Shown: positions 18,071 through 27,799, counted from the stretch's first letter. The stretch: DNA of 64,000 bases from Nitrospira sp. (GCA_030123625.1 CP126121.1:3388179-3452178), one strand, 5' to 3'. A program made the numbers and translations. The notes: generated by a model from the letters alone, not told the origin.

Positions 18071-18397
18071 TAGTTCCAGCCGCATGGTCAAATCGCCGAC
18101 CAAGGCCTTCAGGCGCGCGAGTTCGTCGTCGCGGCCATCGGTAGCTCGGCTCTTCAAGCCAGCCTGGCCACTGGCCACGAACTGGTCCCGCCACTCCGAC
18201 ACCTGGGCGGCGGTAGTCCCCGCTTCACGCGAGACCAGATCCAGATCGTCCCCGCGTAACACGCGCAACACGACCTCCATCTTCTTCCGCGAGGAAAACC
18301 GGCCTCGCTCCGTCTTGGATTTCGCCATAAACACCTCCATTCAGTGAGGGGGCAGTATGCCCCAATGGTGTGTCTAAGGAAATCGTGGGGCGGAGGA

Positions 18398-19265
18398 GTT
18401 TAAATATTCGTCACGCAAACTCCTATTACTGTAAATGAAGTTAATAGAGGCATTTACACGAGTTTGCCACGCCGAATGAAATCCAAATACCCGCCTCGAC
18501 GATAAGCCCATCTTCCAACGCGCGAGATTGGAATCCCTTCCAGTGGTCGATCGTGATGGAATGCGGCGCCGGTTCTGCTTCGAGTATCTGAATCGAGTAT
18601 TGGCGTACGTTCTCCCGCTATCCGAAATCGGCCTCTACGATCGAAGTACAGGCGATTTTAATGCTTCACCACGGTCAGAATCAGAAACGTCTGCCGATCC
18701 CTCAGCATATCGATGCACAAAAACTATGCTCGACAGCTCGGTCAGCCCGACACGGAGCGGGGTCGGGACCATGGTGCAAGGCCATATAGTTAGTTCCGTC
18801 GGGAACCCGCATGCCCGCAGAGTATTGGATCGGGTGTGGATTCGGCTTGCCAAAAGACATATGAAAAGACATATGACATACAATGTGTTCCTCGAAGAAC
18901 TTTGACCACTTTACCACTCCAATCCTTTCGTCCAAGACTGCCGAAGCCACCCATCATACCTACTATTGAGTTGCTGGCCTTCGGGGGAACGTCAGAGAAA
19001 AGTCTGCATCCTGTAGGATGTGGCCTGCAGATCGGTCAATTCTATTTTTTGATTCATCTCGCGGCATCTGCGAGTACATAGGGGATGTAATTCTCAAGAC
19101 ATTGAGAATACTGGTGATTTCATAAGTTAATAAATTAATTGAGATTCATTCAGCTGTCGAACCTGCCATGGCACGTTTCATGCTGTAGCCCTTTGCGTCC
19201 TTGGGAAAGAGCCGCAAGTCACTGAGTCCCCATTGTCATCAGTCATAGAAGGAGGAATAGTGCTT
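18398..19265. other. Intergenic region, no supported gene
   Basis: About 870 bases lie between the IS3-like element and the beta-helix gene. A 125-codon frame at 18528-18905 shows no recognisable domain and poor start context. An exact 12-base tandem duplication (AAAAGACATATG twice, 18852-18875) and an AT-rich stretch near 19090-19145 are the only notable points. The latter may hold the promoter of the gene at 19266, but no convincing -35/-10 pair was found. Confidence 0.55.
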
Positions 19266-20846
19266 ATGAGTAAGCATGGCCTATGGTTTTCTGCATCAAC
19301 AGCCATGGTAGGAAGTATATGTGGTCTGTTCCTTAGCTTGGCATTGTGCACCGAGGATGTAGCAGCCACAAGTTACTATATCTCTCCGACGGGAAAAGAT
19401 TCCAATACAGGGACTTCAACAAATTCCCCATGGTTGACCTTCTCTAAGGCCCTAGCAACCATGCGTTGTGGCGATACGCTCAATTTAATGGATGGGCTCT
19501 ATGGTGATGGGACGACTACTGGGAAACCCGATCTGAGAAATAGGACCTGCACCAGCGGCACGGTGTTAACGGTTCGATCGCTGAATCAGCGAAAGGCCTG
19601 GATTAAGGATGCTGGCAAAGGACGAGCCATGCTGGTGATGAGCAGCGCCTATGTTACCCTCGATGGAATTGTGATGAGCAGTAAGGATAATAACTATGAT
19701 CTTGCTGCTTATGAACAATATGGGTTGCCATTATATGTCCTTGACTCACACCATATTGTGATCAAGAACGCCGTGCTGAGTAATGTGAACCGTTACGGCA
19801 ATCTTCCATTGCTCCAGCTGACAAGAGCGTCGGATACTCTTGTTGAGGACAGCGAGTTCTATAACTTTCACCGGCATGCCATTGTCACCAAGCCCGGGAC
19901 TCGTGTCATAATCCGACGTGTCTACTGCAACCCTCGCATAGGCGGATTGGTAGGTGGTTATCCGAACGGAAATGGGACCAATGGTGGGGATGCCTGTGTC
20001 GCTTTCTATCCATGCCTAAACTGCATAATAGAGAACGTCATCGCAGACGGCTCTCCTAAATCAGTTGCGTTGGCCGATTTAAGTGCCAGTGGAGGAACTC
20101 CGCTACAAGGGAACAAGATACTCGGCTCGATTGGCTACAAGACCGCCATTAACGGAATCAACCTCAATTCGCGCGGGAAAGGCTTAGCGTACATGCCACG
20201 AGATACTACGATAGATAACGTCGTGATCTATAATCACCAACGCGCCAGCGCAATTCGTAACTCGGATGCGAAGAACACCAAAATTCAGAATGTAACGCTT
20301 ATTGGATCTGGTAGCACTCGGGGCATTACCACAGATCAAAGAGGTTATGGAGATGGTGCTTATTCCACCAGCATGGTGAACGTCCTCAGTCATAATCATG
20401 TCGAATATGGCTTTGTCGTCCAAAGCGGTGTGCAGTCATGGACAGGGAATGAAATGAACTCATACAATAACAAGTATACTGCTTATCCGTTCCCTCCGTC
20501 GAAATGGATAAACTTGACAACCAGTAACCCAGCGCTTGGGGCTTGCACGGTCTGGATTCCGGATGGGTCTTCGATGAAACGGGGTGGTGTTGGTGGTGCA
20601 GATATTGGCGCGAATGTTCTTTATCGATATCAGAACGGTGTATTGACGAACGTAGGACTGTGGAACAAGACAACCGGTGCTTTTCCCCATGGAGCGCTCG
20701 TGTCGGGGTTAAATAATATTGCGGGGCAATCCCTCTATGACGTGCACATCCGCCTCAATATCAACAGAAACGGTTGTTCGTTTCCCGCAGCATATAGGAA
20801 TAGTGCAACGGCATTGGTTGCACCAACAAGCGCTACGTCCTTCTAA
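19266..20846 (+). CDS. Secreted right-handed parallel beta-helix protein
   Basis: This 526-residue protein starts at the ATG at 19266, with GAAGGAGGA about 10 bases upstream; an earlier in-frame start at 19233 has no RBS. The N-terminus (MSKHGLWFSASTAMVGSICG onward, cleavage probably after VAATS or nearby) is a signal peptide. The mature start TSYYISPTGKDSNTGTSTNS with SPWLTFSKAL is the DUF1565-like opening of pectin-lyase-fold proteins. Repeated short strands with N and G turns follow. Such proteins in polysaccharide loci are often lyases or epimerases acting on the polymer. No catalytic triad could be assigned. The C-terminus has no PEP-CTERM signal. Confidence 0.78.
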   Translation: MSKHGLWFSASTAMVGSICGLFLSLALCTEDVAATSYYISPTGKDSNTGTSTNSPWLTFSKALATMRCGDTLNLMDGLYGDGTTTGKPDLRNRTCTSGTVLTVRSLNQRKAWIKDAGKGRAMLVMSSAYVTLDGIVMSSKDNNYDLAAYEQYGLPLYVLDSHHIVIKNAVLSNVNRYGNLPLLQLTRASDTLVEDSEFYNFHRHAIVTKPGTRVIIRRVYCNPRIGGLVGGYPNGNGTNGGDACVAFYPCLNCIIENVIADGSPKSVALADLSASGGTPLQGNKILGSIGYKTAINGINLNSRGKGLAYMPRDTTIDNVVIYNHQRASAIRNSDAKNTKIQNVTLIGSGSTRGITTDQRGYGDGAYSTSMVNVLSHNHVEYGFVVQSGVQSWTGNEMNSYNNKYTAYPFPPSKWINLTTSNPALGACTVWIPDGSSMKRGGVGGADIGANVLYRYQNGVLTNVGLWNKTTGAFPHGALVSGLNNIAGQSLYDVHIRLNINRNGCSFPAAYRNSATALVAPTSATSF

Positions 20847-21691
20847 AGCAGGTAAGGAGCGCGTGCCATCCTTAGTTAAAAATTGACGAAGCGTCCCCTT
20901 TGGGTGCTGTGGGTCAGACAAGGAGCTGCTTTATGAGGAGCTCTCACCAAGTTACCTTCGGTGGACAGTGTAATGGGACCGGCGGCCAGGCGAGTATGTG
21001 CGCTGGCTGCCCGCGCTTCATCCGCGTGTGATCAATGTTCTCCACGGCCAGGTAGAGTTCGAATTCCCAGTGCGCTTTTTTATCGCTTTGGCTTCTCCAC
21101 AGGCGACCACTTCGCCTTGATGATCTTCTGCTCCGCCGTCATCGTCCTCTCCTCTCATAGAAGGTAAGACTCTACGTGACTGGCAGCAGCGCCTTTGCCG
21201 ATAACTACTTCAGTCGCGTATTCTCCTGTTCCAGCGCCTTCAGCCGCTTTGCGTCCGACGCCCCCGAATTTGCTCCGCCACAGGTAGTAGCTGCTTCGGA
21301 GAACTCATGCTGTTGCACAGATCCTTCACTGCTATCCCTGAGAACCCTATAACCTGTCCCTCGGAAAATCGCTTCTTCATCGCCAATCTCCTTCCGGTTA
21401 AGAGATTAAGCTCTACATCCTTCTGCTGCTCAATCAGGAGATGCAGGGATGACGCTCAATACCTCGTAAAAATTATAAAATTCTAATTTTTATATTCTCT
21501 CATGGCCTTAGGTCTTCTTAATACTGTAGAATAGGTAACTATTTGATTTAGAGTTATTTTTGAACAGCTAGTAGCTTCATGGCCCCTCCAAAGATGGGTT
21601 GTGCTTTGCCGAATTATGGGACAGTGTACCCGTGATAGGGGGTGTACCTCTGTGATGAAATATGCTCATCAGCCAAAGAGGAGATCTGTGA
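20847..21691. other. Intergenic region with insertion-sequence debris
   Basis: These 845 bases between the beta-helix gene and the aminotransferase gene contain an IS3 orfA remnant on the minus strand (21180-21380). A short minus-strand MTAEQKIIKAKW-like fragment near 21060-21140 may be another orfA scrap. An AT-rich inverted repeat (TAAAAATTA at 21467-21475, TAATTTTTA at 21484-21492) lies close to the next gene. No complete gene is supported. Confidence 0.6.
21180..21380 (-). pseudogene. IS3 orfA remnant
   Basis: The minus strand starts MKKRFSEGQVIGF, the typical opening of IS3 orfA proteins. After a deletion and frame changes it continues with AVKDLCN, FSEAATT and SDAKRLKALEQENTRLK. The remnant lacks part of the helix-turn-helix and has internal stops. 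No orfB is attached. Confidence 0.75.
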
Positions 21692-22849
21692 ATGAAAGAC
21701 TTTTTGCCTTTCCATAGGTCTGATGTTGGCGAGGAAGAAGTATCAGAAGTGCTGGAGGTCCTTCGCTCTGGCTGGTTAACAACCGGTCCCAAGGTGAGGG
21801 AATTTGAGCATGAATTTGCTGCAATGGTTGGAGCTGAGCACGCCGTGGCGGTTAATTCCTGTACGGCCGCCCTTCATCTTGCCCTTGAAGCGGCTGGTGT
21901 GAATGAGGGAGATGAGGTACTGGTTCCGACGATGACCTTTGCCGCAACCGCCGAAGTTGTTACTTACTTCAAGGCACGACCGGTTCTGATCGATTGCGTG
22001 CAAGACACGCTGAATCTGAACACGGATCATATTCAACAAGCCATTACGGATAAAACGAGAGCGATCATTCCTGTCCATTTTGCTGGGCATCCGTGCGATC
22101 TACGACCCATTCAGACGATCGCACACGATCATCATTTACACGTGATTGAAGACGCGGCACATGCCTTACCAGCACGATATCATGGCAAAATGATTGGCGG
22201 GATCTCTGACGCCACTTGTTTTTCGTTCTACGCGACAAAGAATATTACTACCGGCGAAGGAGGCATGGTTACTACTAATAACGCTGAGTGGGCGGCTCGT
22301 ATGCGGATGATGAGTTTGCACGGTCTCAGTCGGGATGCGTGGAATCGCTACTCTGCGCAAGGTTCGTGGTATTACGAAATACTTTCGCCCGGTTTTAAAT
22401 ACAATCTGACAGATATTGCTGCGGCGCTTGGTTTGGCACAACTAAAGAAGTGTGAACGTTTTTGGAAAGGACGCGAACGGTATGCCGCTCTGTATCAGGA
22501 AGGCTTCCAAGATGTTCCTGAAATCATGTGCCCTCCGACTGCTTCTTACGCACAGCACGCATGGCATCTATATGTTATTCAATTGAATTTAGATCGTTTG
22601 CGGATCGGTCGCGATGAATTCATCCGTCAACTGCAGCAAGCCGGTATCGGATGCAGTGTGCATTTCATCCCCCTCCATTTACATCCGTATCATCGGGATA
22701 GGGGAGGCTACCGATCCGAAGATTTTCCTGTTGCCAGTATGGTGTTCCAACGAATTGTTTCATTGCCGTTGTACTCGAAGATGACGGAGGACGAGGTCAA
22801 TCGTGTGATTCAGACCGTTCGTGATCTTGTTAAGAGGAACCGACGGTGA
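21692..22849 (+). CDS. DegT/DnrJ/EryC1/StrS aminotransferase (PglE/ArnB-like)
   Basis: This 385-residue PLP enzyme opens MKDFLPFHRSDVGEEEV, then HAVAVNSCTAALHLAL. The Asp motif is HVIEDAAHALPARY and the PLP lysine is in FYATKNITTGEGGM. The C-terminal VHFIPLHLHPYHRD motif is typical of UDP-4-keto-sugar aminotransferases (PglE, ArnB, PseC). The RBS is AGAGGAGATC. It overlaps the next gene by 4 bases (ATGA), and that protein carries the matching 4,6-dehydratase domain. The pair probably makes a UDP-4-amino-4,6-dideoxy-hexosamine. Confidence 0.9.
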   Translation: MKDFLPFHRSDVGEEEVSEVLEVLRSGWLTTGPKVREFEHEFAAMVGAEHAVAVNSCTAALHLALEAAGVNEGDEVLVPTMTFAATAEVVTYFKARPVLIDCVQDTLNLNTDHIQQAITDKTRAIIPVHFAGHPCDLRPIQTIAHDHHLHVIEDAAHALPARYHGKMIGGISDATCFSFYATKNITTGEGGMVTTNNAEWAARMRMMSLHGLSRDAWNRYSAQGSWYYEILSPGFKYNLTDIAAALGLAQLKKCERFWKGRERYAALYQEGFQDVPEIMCPPTASYAQHAWHLYVIQLNLDRLRIGRDEFIRQLQQAGIGCSVHFIPLHLHPYHRDRGGYRSEDFPVASMVFQRIVSLPLYSKMTEDEVNRVIQTVRDLVKRNRR

Positions 22850-25386
22850 TGAAACGCACGTTTGATATTTGCATGGCCACGCTAGGGCTGCTTCTCACTG
22901 CGCCGCTGCTAGCACTCATCGCTGTTTTGATCAAGCTGGACTCCCCGGGCCCCGTAATCTACCGTCAGGTTCGTGTGGGACAGGGATTTCGTCCATTCGC
23001 TATACAAAAATTCCGAACCATGGCTGTGGATGCCTCTGGTAGCGGCTTGCCTCTCACGGTCGGACAAGATCCTCGCATAACAAGAATCGGGCGAATGCTA
23101 CGGAAATTTAAACTCGATGAATTGCCTCAGCTATTAAATGTCCTCAATGGTGATATGAGTTTTGTCGGACCAAGACCGGAAGTGCCACGTTATGTTGAAC
23201 GTCTACGTTCTGACTTTTCCGAGGTGCTTACGGTTCGTCCCGGGATTACAGATTTGGCCTCATTAAGGTACATTGATGAGGCGACGCTGCTTGCCTATTC
23301 GCCGAATCCTGAAGAAGAGTATCAGCTCAAAGTTCTGCCGGAAAAGCTTCGGTTGGCAAAATTATACATCCGCCATATGTCTTTGCGGCTCGATCTCGCC
23401 ATCGTTATACAAACGTTGCTGCACATTGCTAGGCTTCCGGTTGTGGTTTTCACACTTCCAGAATTAAAGGCTGCTGTTGATGACTCTCCCCTGGCCTCTC
23501 CTTGGATGAGCCTATCGTCCTTTATTCTGAAGTGGCGGAAGCCAATTATTGTCGTTCTTGATGTCGTCTTAATAATCCTGGCAAACTACTTTGCATTTGT
23601 CCTGCGATATGACGGTAATCTCCCCGAGGGAGAAATTCACACTTTCGAACAAACGGTACTCGCGTTGGTTGCCATTAGAGGAGTGGCGTTTGCCTTGTTC
23701 GGCCTGAATGAAGGTTTGTGGAGGTATACAAGCATTTGGGACCTTCAAAATATTATAGCGGGAGTCTTAACGAGTACCGTCGTATTTTATGGTTGGGTCA
23801 ATTGGGTGATGGGACTCTCTAGTTATCCGCGTTCCATATTCGCCATAGATGCGATCTTGCTCATCGGGTTCCTTGCCGGAGTGAGATTGTCCTCCAGGGT
23901 CCTTCGCGACAAGTCAATTTTTCAGAAAAAACGGAAAGTGTTGGTCATTGGGGCTGGGGATTCAGGAGAACGAGTCGTTCGGGAGATGAAGACGCGTATG
24001 GTATTTAACTGTCAGCCGATTGGATTGGTAGACGATAACATGAGTCTTCTTAATCAACGTATCCATGGAGTCAGAGTATTGGGTACAGTGCAGGACCTTC
24101 CCAGACTGGTAGAAGAACTCAAGCCCGAGATAGTTGTGGTTGCGGTACCGGATTCGGCTCCTGAGTTCCTTCGTGACCTCGTTATCAAATTGGAGCCGTA
24201 TAATATCTCGATCAAGACACTGCCCGCTAAAGGAGAACTCCTTGCAGACCAAAGTACAGTCAGCCAAATACGTAATGTTTCGGTCCCTGACCTTTTGTCG
24301 CGTGCACCCATTCATCTGGACAATGAAGCGACGAGGCATATGGTTAAAGGTAAGTGTGTTCTGATTACGGGTGCTGGTGGGTCGATTGGTTCGGAGTTGG
24401 CTCGTCAAATAAGCTTGTTCGAGCCGAAAGTGTTATTGCTCTATGAGCGCCATGAGAATAGTCTATACAACATTCATAAAGAATTAGATGATGGGAAACT
24501 TACATTTCCTGTTATCCCGCTGATTGGGGATGTCACTGATGCCCAGCGGCTCTGTGCCGTTTTAGAGCAGTATAAGCCTCATATCTTATTCCATGCAGCA
24601 GCCCACAAGCATGTCCCTCTCGTGGAGCTGAATCCTCTGGAAGCCGTAAAGAACAACTGCATCGGTACGCGTGTCACCGCTGAAGCCGCGAGCCTCTACG
24701 GAATCGAACAATTCGTCCACATTTCTACTGACAAGGCGGTCAACCCATCGAGTGTGATGGGAGCTACCAAGCGAGTGGCTGAACTCATTATTCAGGATAT
24801 TGCGAGAAGTAGTCGGACACGCTTCCTTCTGGTACGGTTTGGAAATGTTCTTGGCAGCAGCGGCAGTGTGTTGCTGCGCTTCCAGGATCAAATCAGGAAT
24901 GGTGGGCCCGTGACCGTTACACACCCGGAGATTCGACGATACTTCATGCTTATCCCCGAAGCGGTTCAGTTGGTGCTTCAGGCTGCAACTATTGGTGAAC
25001 AAGGCCACATTTATATTCTCGATATGGGGGAGCAAATCAAAGTGCTTGATATCGCCCGCAGTCTCATTCGGCTATCCGGACTTAATCCAGGGAAGGACAT
25101 TCCCATTCGATTCGTCGGCCTCCGTCCTGGGGAAAAGCTTTATGAGGAATTAGTTGGCGAGGGAGAGATTGCCGTGCGATCGTCCTTGGAAAAAATCTTC
25201 CAGATTCGGGCGGTAAGTCAGCCTGACTTCGAAGAGTTCCGAGAAAAGCTAGCGGCATTGGAAGCGGCAAGTTATCGGGGCGAGGCCAGCGTGTTGCTCG
25301 AACGGCTCAAGGAGATCGTCCCGATGTTCCGGGCCTGCGTTTCATCAGATGCGGAGCCTTCAACGGTGCGGACTGGATCGCTATAA
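22846..25386 (+). CDS. Fused initiating sugar transferase and UDP-sugar 4,6-dehydratase (PglC-PglF/CapD-like)
   Basis: This 846-residue fusion contains two complete enzymes. Residues 1-200 are a bacterial sugar transferase (RTFDICMATLGLLLTAP membrane helix, KFRTM, LDELPQLLNVLNGDMSFVGPRPEV), which moves a sugar phosphate onto undecaprenyl phosphate. Residues about 225-350 are membrane helices. A CoA-binding-like Rossmann domain follows (VLVIGAGDSGERVV), then a short-chain dehydratase domain from about residue 503 (VLITGAGGSIGSELARQ, HAAAHKHVPLVE, HISTDKAVNPSSVMGATKR), as in PglF/WbpM/CapD. The gene is coupled to the upstream aminotransferase by a 4-base overlap. No PglD-like acetyltransferase lies beside it. 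Confidence 0.9.
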   Translation: MMKRTFDICMATLGLLLTAPLLALIAVLIKLDSPGPVIYRQVRVGQGFRPFAIQKFRTMAVDASGSGLPLTVGQDPRITRIGRMLRKFKLDELPQLLNVLNGDMSFVGPRPEVPRYVERLRSDFSEVLTVRPGITDLASLRYIDEATLLAYSPNPEEEYQLKVLPEKLRLAKLYIRHMSLRLDLAIVIQTLLHIARLPVVVFTLPELKAAVDDSPLASPWMSLSSFILKWRKPIIVVLDVVLIILANYFAFVLRYDGNLPEGEIHTFEQTVLALVAIRGVAFALFGLNEGLWRYTSIWDLQNIIAGVLTSTVVFYGWVNWVMGLSSYPRSIFAIDAILLIGFLAGVRLSSRVLRDKSIFQKKRKVLVIGAGDSGERVVREMKTRMVFNCQPIGLVDDNMSLLNQRIHGVRVLGTVQDLPRLVEELKPEIVVVAVPDSAPEFLRDLVIKLEPYNISIKTLPAKGELLADQSTVSQIRNVSVPDLLSRAPIHLDNEATRHMVKGKCVLITGAGGSIGSELARQISLFEPKVLLLYERHENSLYNIHKELDDGKLTFPVIPLIGDVTDAQRLCAVLEQYKPHILFHAAAHKHVPLVELNPLEAVKNNCIGTRVTAEAASLYGIEQFVHISTDKAVNPSSVMGATKRVAELIIQDIARSSRTRFLLVRFGNVLGSSGSVLLRFQDQIRNGGPVTVTHPEIRRYFMLIPEAVQLVLQAATIGEQGHIYILDMGEQIKVLDIARSLIRLSGLNPGKDIPIRFVGLRPGEKLYEELVGEGEIAVRSSLEKIFQIRAVSQPDFEEFREKLAALEAASYRGEASVLLERLKEIVPMFRACVSSDAEPSTVRTGSL

Positions 25387-25468
25387 ACAAGAGATGTGTC
25401 GTTCTTGTTGGTGTCTCTTTATAAAGTCAGATTCCCGGTTTTTTCTGTAAGTTGTCCGGAGGGCACGC

Positions 25469-27799
25469 ATGCAATATCCTGAGTCCATCGCTTCAGTAGA
25501 ACAAACAGGAGCGGACACAGTAGACATAGTTCGTCAATATGCTCTCATCGTTTGGCGCAATAAATGGGTTATCGCAGGCGCGATAGTGCTATCCTTGACG
25601 CTGGCCTGGGGTTACTTGCTGATTGCTCCTAAATACTATCAGTCACAAGCGTTGATTGTGGTGGAAGAGCGCAAGGGAATCGACGACGTTATCAATAGAG
25701 GAGAAAATGCGGATGAACATTTCGAGAAACGTCTCTTTGTCATCCAAAAGCAAATTATCAGCCATGACTTCTTGGATGCGATCGCAAAAGAATTAAGTAT
25801 GCACAGTGACAGTGATGGATCTGATGAGCAAGGAGTGGCAGTTAGTTGGGATGAGTTAGCGAGTATGACGAAGGTTGAGCGAGCTATGATCGACCCAGCT
25901 GGAGGCAAAGCTCCTCAGAACTTGGTTGATGGCTTCGTGGTGTCCTTTCTCCATCAGGATCCTAGAACTGCCATGCAGATAACAGCACGAATTGCAGACA
26001 AATTCATCCAGGAGAATAACCGGGAACGGGAGAAGGAAGTCGAGGGCACTGGAGAATTCCTTGATGAAGAGCTCCGCCTGCTCAAGCATGAACTTGAAAA
26101 GAGAGAAGAGAGTATTAGCCAGTTCAAGAAGTCACACCTGGGCGACCTCCCTCAGCAGACAGATACTAACCTGCGGGCATTAGATCGGACAGAAGCGGAG
26201 ATAACGACCACTACCGAAAGCCTTCAGCGCCACTCCGACAAACTTAACGCACTGCATCAAGCGGTTCAGCTGTACCGTACATCAGGGCAACAGAGTTTTG
26301 GCGCCGGAGCCACACGCTCAGTGGAACCGGACCCGCTGTTTCGACACCTGAAAGAGCTTCGAGAGAAGCTAGTCAAGCTCAGAGCAGAATTTTATGATGG
26401 ATATCCAGAGATCATCATAACCAAGGAGGAAATTCGGCAGACAGAAGAGGAGTTAACCAATTTGTATGGTCGGGATGCGATCCGGCCAGACAAGACGCCG
26501 CTCGATCCGTACCTCCAAGATCTGTTGAAGCAACAGGGCGAGGAGCGAACCGAGATAGCGCTTCTCCGACAGCGTTTAGATCAACTGCGTACCACTAGGC
26601 GAGATCTTGAAAAGCGTCTCGATAGGTCGCCTTCAGTTGAGCAGGAACTGCTCGTCCTTGAACGCGACTACAATAATATGAAGGCCAATTACGCGATGCT
26701 CCTTGATAAGCGGTTGCATACGCGGGTCGAACAAAATATCGAAAAACGGCAGAAAGGCGGAAAGTACCGCATACTGGACCATGCCAAGCTGCCGCGGGTG
26801 CCGGCCATCCCCAACAGCATAAAGGTTTGGGTATTAGGACTCTTGTTCGGGTGCGTTTTGGGGGCAGGGCTGTCGGTCGTACGTGAGCGGCTCACTCCAC
26901 AGTTCCGAGGTCCGGAGGATGTAGAGCTTCTACTTTCAGGCCCTCGGTTATTGGCGGCCATCCCGGATTTTTCGTTACTATGGCGTACGGCCAGAGACCC
27001 AGGGTATTTCCAGAGCGCCGCTTTGCCGAGACGTTCGCTGGGTATAACCATGAGGTCACGATCAGAGGCCGAACCAAACAAGCAACCACTCGCTGAGCAG
27101 CCGAATTCGCACGAGATCGACAGAAGGTTTGTTGCAAGGATGTTCCCTCGTTCAATGGCTGCTGAACAATACCGTGTCGCCGCAGCGAGACTGCAGTTAC
27201 TCAACACAACCGGGGCTCCAATAGTTGTTGCTGTGACGAGTGCCATCAAAGGCGAAGGAAAAACCACGACCGTGATTAATCTCGGCTACACCTTATCGCG
27301 AGATTTTGGAAGGCGCGTACTCCTATTGGATTGCGACTTCGTCTACCCCGAACTGACGGCCTTTCTGGAATCACCGGTAAGGTATGGGCTCATTGATTGT
27401 CTAAGAAGTGACATTCCGTTGCAGCAGGCCATGAGTCCTTTTACAGATGTTCCATGTTGGATTATGCCGGCTGGTGAATCTGTGGCTGATTCCAATGACC
27501 TATTAAGGGCGGGGCAACTTAATCGCGTTTTATCGCAATTGCGGGATGAATTCGATTATATCCTTCTGAATGCACCACCGATTCTACCTGTGGCCACGAT
27601 GAATGTATTGGAAAGTCATAGCGATCTTCTCCTCCTTGTTGTTAGAGCTAATCTGACGTCTAAGCAAGCTGTCACACAGGCGCTTGGATCGCTGCGCGCA
27701 GACAAACCCATTCATGTTGTTCTTAATGGCGTTGCATCAAATTCGCTTCCGAGCTATATGTTGGATTATGCTGTCAGTGAGAGTCGAGTAGCTGTTTAA
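25469..27799 (+). CDS. Wzz/GumC-type chain-length protein with degenerate BY-kinase domain
   Basis: This 776-residue inner-membrane protein has an N-terminal Wzz segment with a membrane helix (about 32-52), long periplasmic coiled coils (about 190-430) and a second membrane helix at about 450-472. A cytoplasmic tyrosine-kinase-like domain follows from about 555. Walker A reads AIKGEGKTTTVINLGY and Walker A' VLLLDCDF. The segment equivalent to the usual D[ST]PP reads YILLNAPP. The C-terminus ends LDYAVSESRVAV and lacks the tyrosine cluster that is normally autophosphorylated. It likely sets polymer length or takes part in export, but regulation by autophosphorylation is doubtful. It follows the PglC-PglF fusion by 82 bases. 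Confidence 0.86.
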   Translation: MQYPESIASVEQTGADTVDIVRQYALIVWRNKWVIAGAIVLSLTLAWGYLLIAPKYYQSQALIVVEERKGIDDVINRGENADEHFEKRLFVIQKQIISHDFLDAIAKELSMHSDSDGSDEQGVAVSWDELASMTKVERAMIDPAGGKAPQNLVDGFVVSFLHQDPRTAMQITARIADKFIQENNREREKEVEGTGEFLDEELRLLKHELEKREESISQFKKSHLGDLPQQTDTNLRALDRTEAEITTTTESLQRHSDKLNALHQAVQLYRTSGQQSFGAGATRSVEPDPLFRHLKELREKLVKLRAEFYDGYPEIIITKEEIRQTEEELTNLYGRDAIRPDKTPLDPYLQDLLKQQGEERTEIALLRQRLDQLRTTRRDLEKRLDRSPSVEQELLVLERDYNNMKANYAMLLDKRLHTRVEQNIEKRQKGGKYRILDHAKLPRVPAIPNSIKVWVLGLLFGCVLGAGLSVVRERLTPQFRGPEDVELLLSGPRLLAAIPDFSLLWRTARDPGYFQSAALPRRSLGITMRSRSEAEPNKQPLAEQPNSHEIDRRFVARMFPRSMAAEQYRVAAARLQLLNTTGAPIVVAVTSAIKGEGKTTTVINLGYTLSRDFGRRVLLLDCDFVYPELTAFLESPVRYGLIDCLRSDIPLQQAMSPFTDVPCWIMPAGESVADSNDLLRAGQLNRVLSQLRDEFDYILLNAPPILPVATMNVLESHSDLLLLVVRANLTSKQAVTQALGSLRADKPIHVVLNGVASNSLPSYMLDYAVSESRVAV

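Larger units (their letters stand above)
17169..18328 (-). pseudogene. IS3-like orfA split by IS5
   Basis: The 5' part (18328-18071) reads MAKSKTERGRFSSRKKMEVV, the helix-turn-helix LVSREAGTTAAQVSEWRDQF and DDELARLKALVGDLTMRLEL. It is cut by the IS5 element at 17237-18070. The remaining 3' part (17234-17169) continues in frame as SREAVQRLRGGVPLATGRST and stops at a TGA overlapping the orfB start. The intact protein would have been about 107 residues, normal for orfA. Confidence 0.88.
16121..18397 (-). mobile_element. IS3-like element carrying a nested IS5 insertion
   Basis: orfA (upper end) and orfB (lower end) of an IS3-type element lie on the minus strand. Related terminal sequences flank them: CACGATTTCTTGGACAC at about 16130-16146 and, inverted, GTGTCTAAGGAAATCGTGG at about 18370-18388. 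The exact ends and target duplication are unclear. The element is inactivated twice: orfA is split by an 834-base IS5 element at 17237-18070 and orfB has a frameshift near 16990. Confidence 0.75.

Noticed and set aside
18852..18875. 12-base tandem duplication AAAAGACATATG
   Set aside because: Only two units and not associated with a gene; probably a slippage scar.
18528..18905. 125-codon plus-strand frame
   Set aside because: No domain, low-complexity mix of Arg/Ser, and stop-free by chance. The surrounding DNA looks like decayed intergenic sequence.
21467..21492. AT-only inverted repeat upstream of the aminotransferase gene
   Set aside because: The stem has no GC and no U tract after it in either direction; too weak for a terminator and unlikely to be a specific operator.
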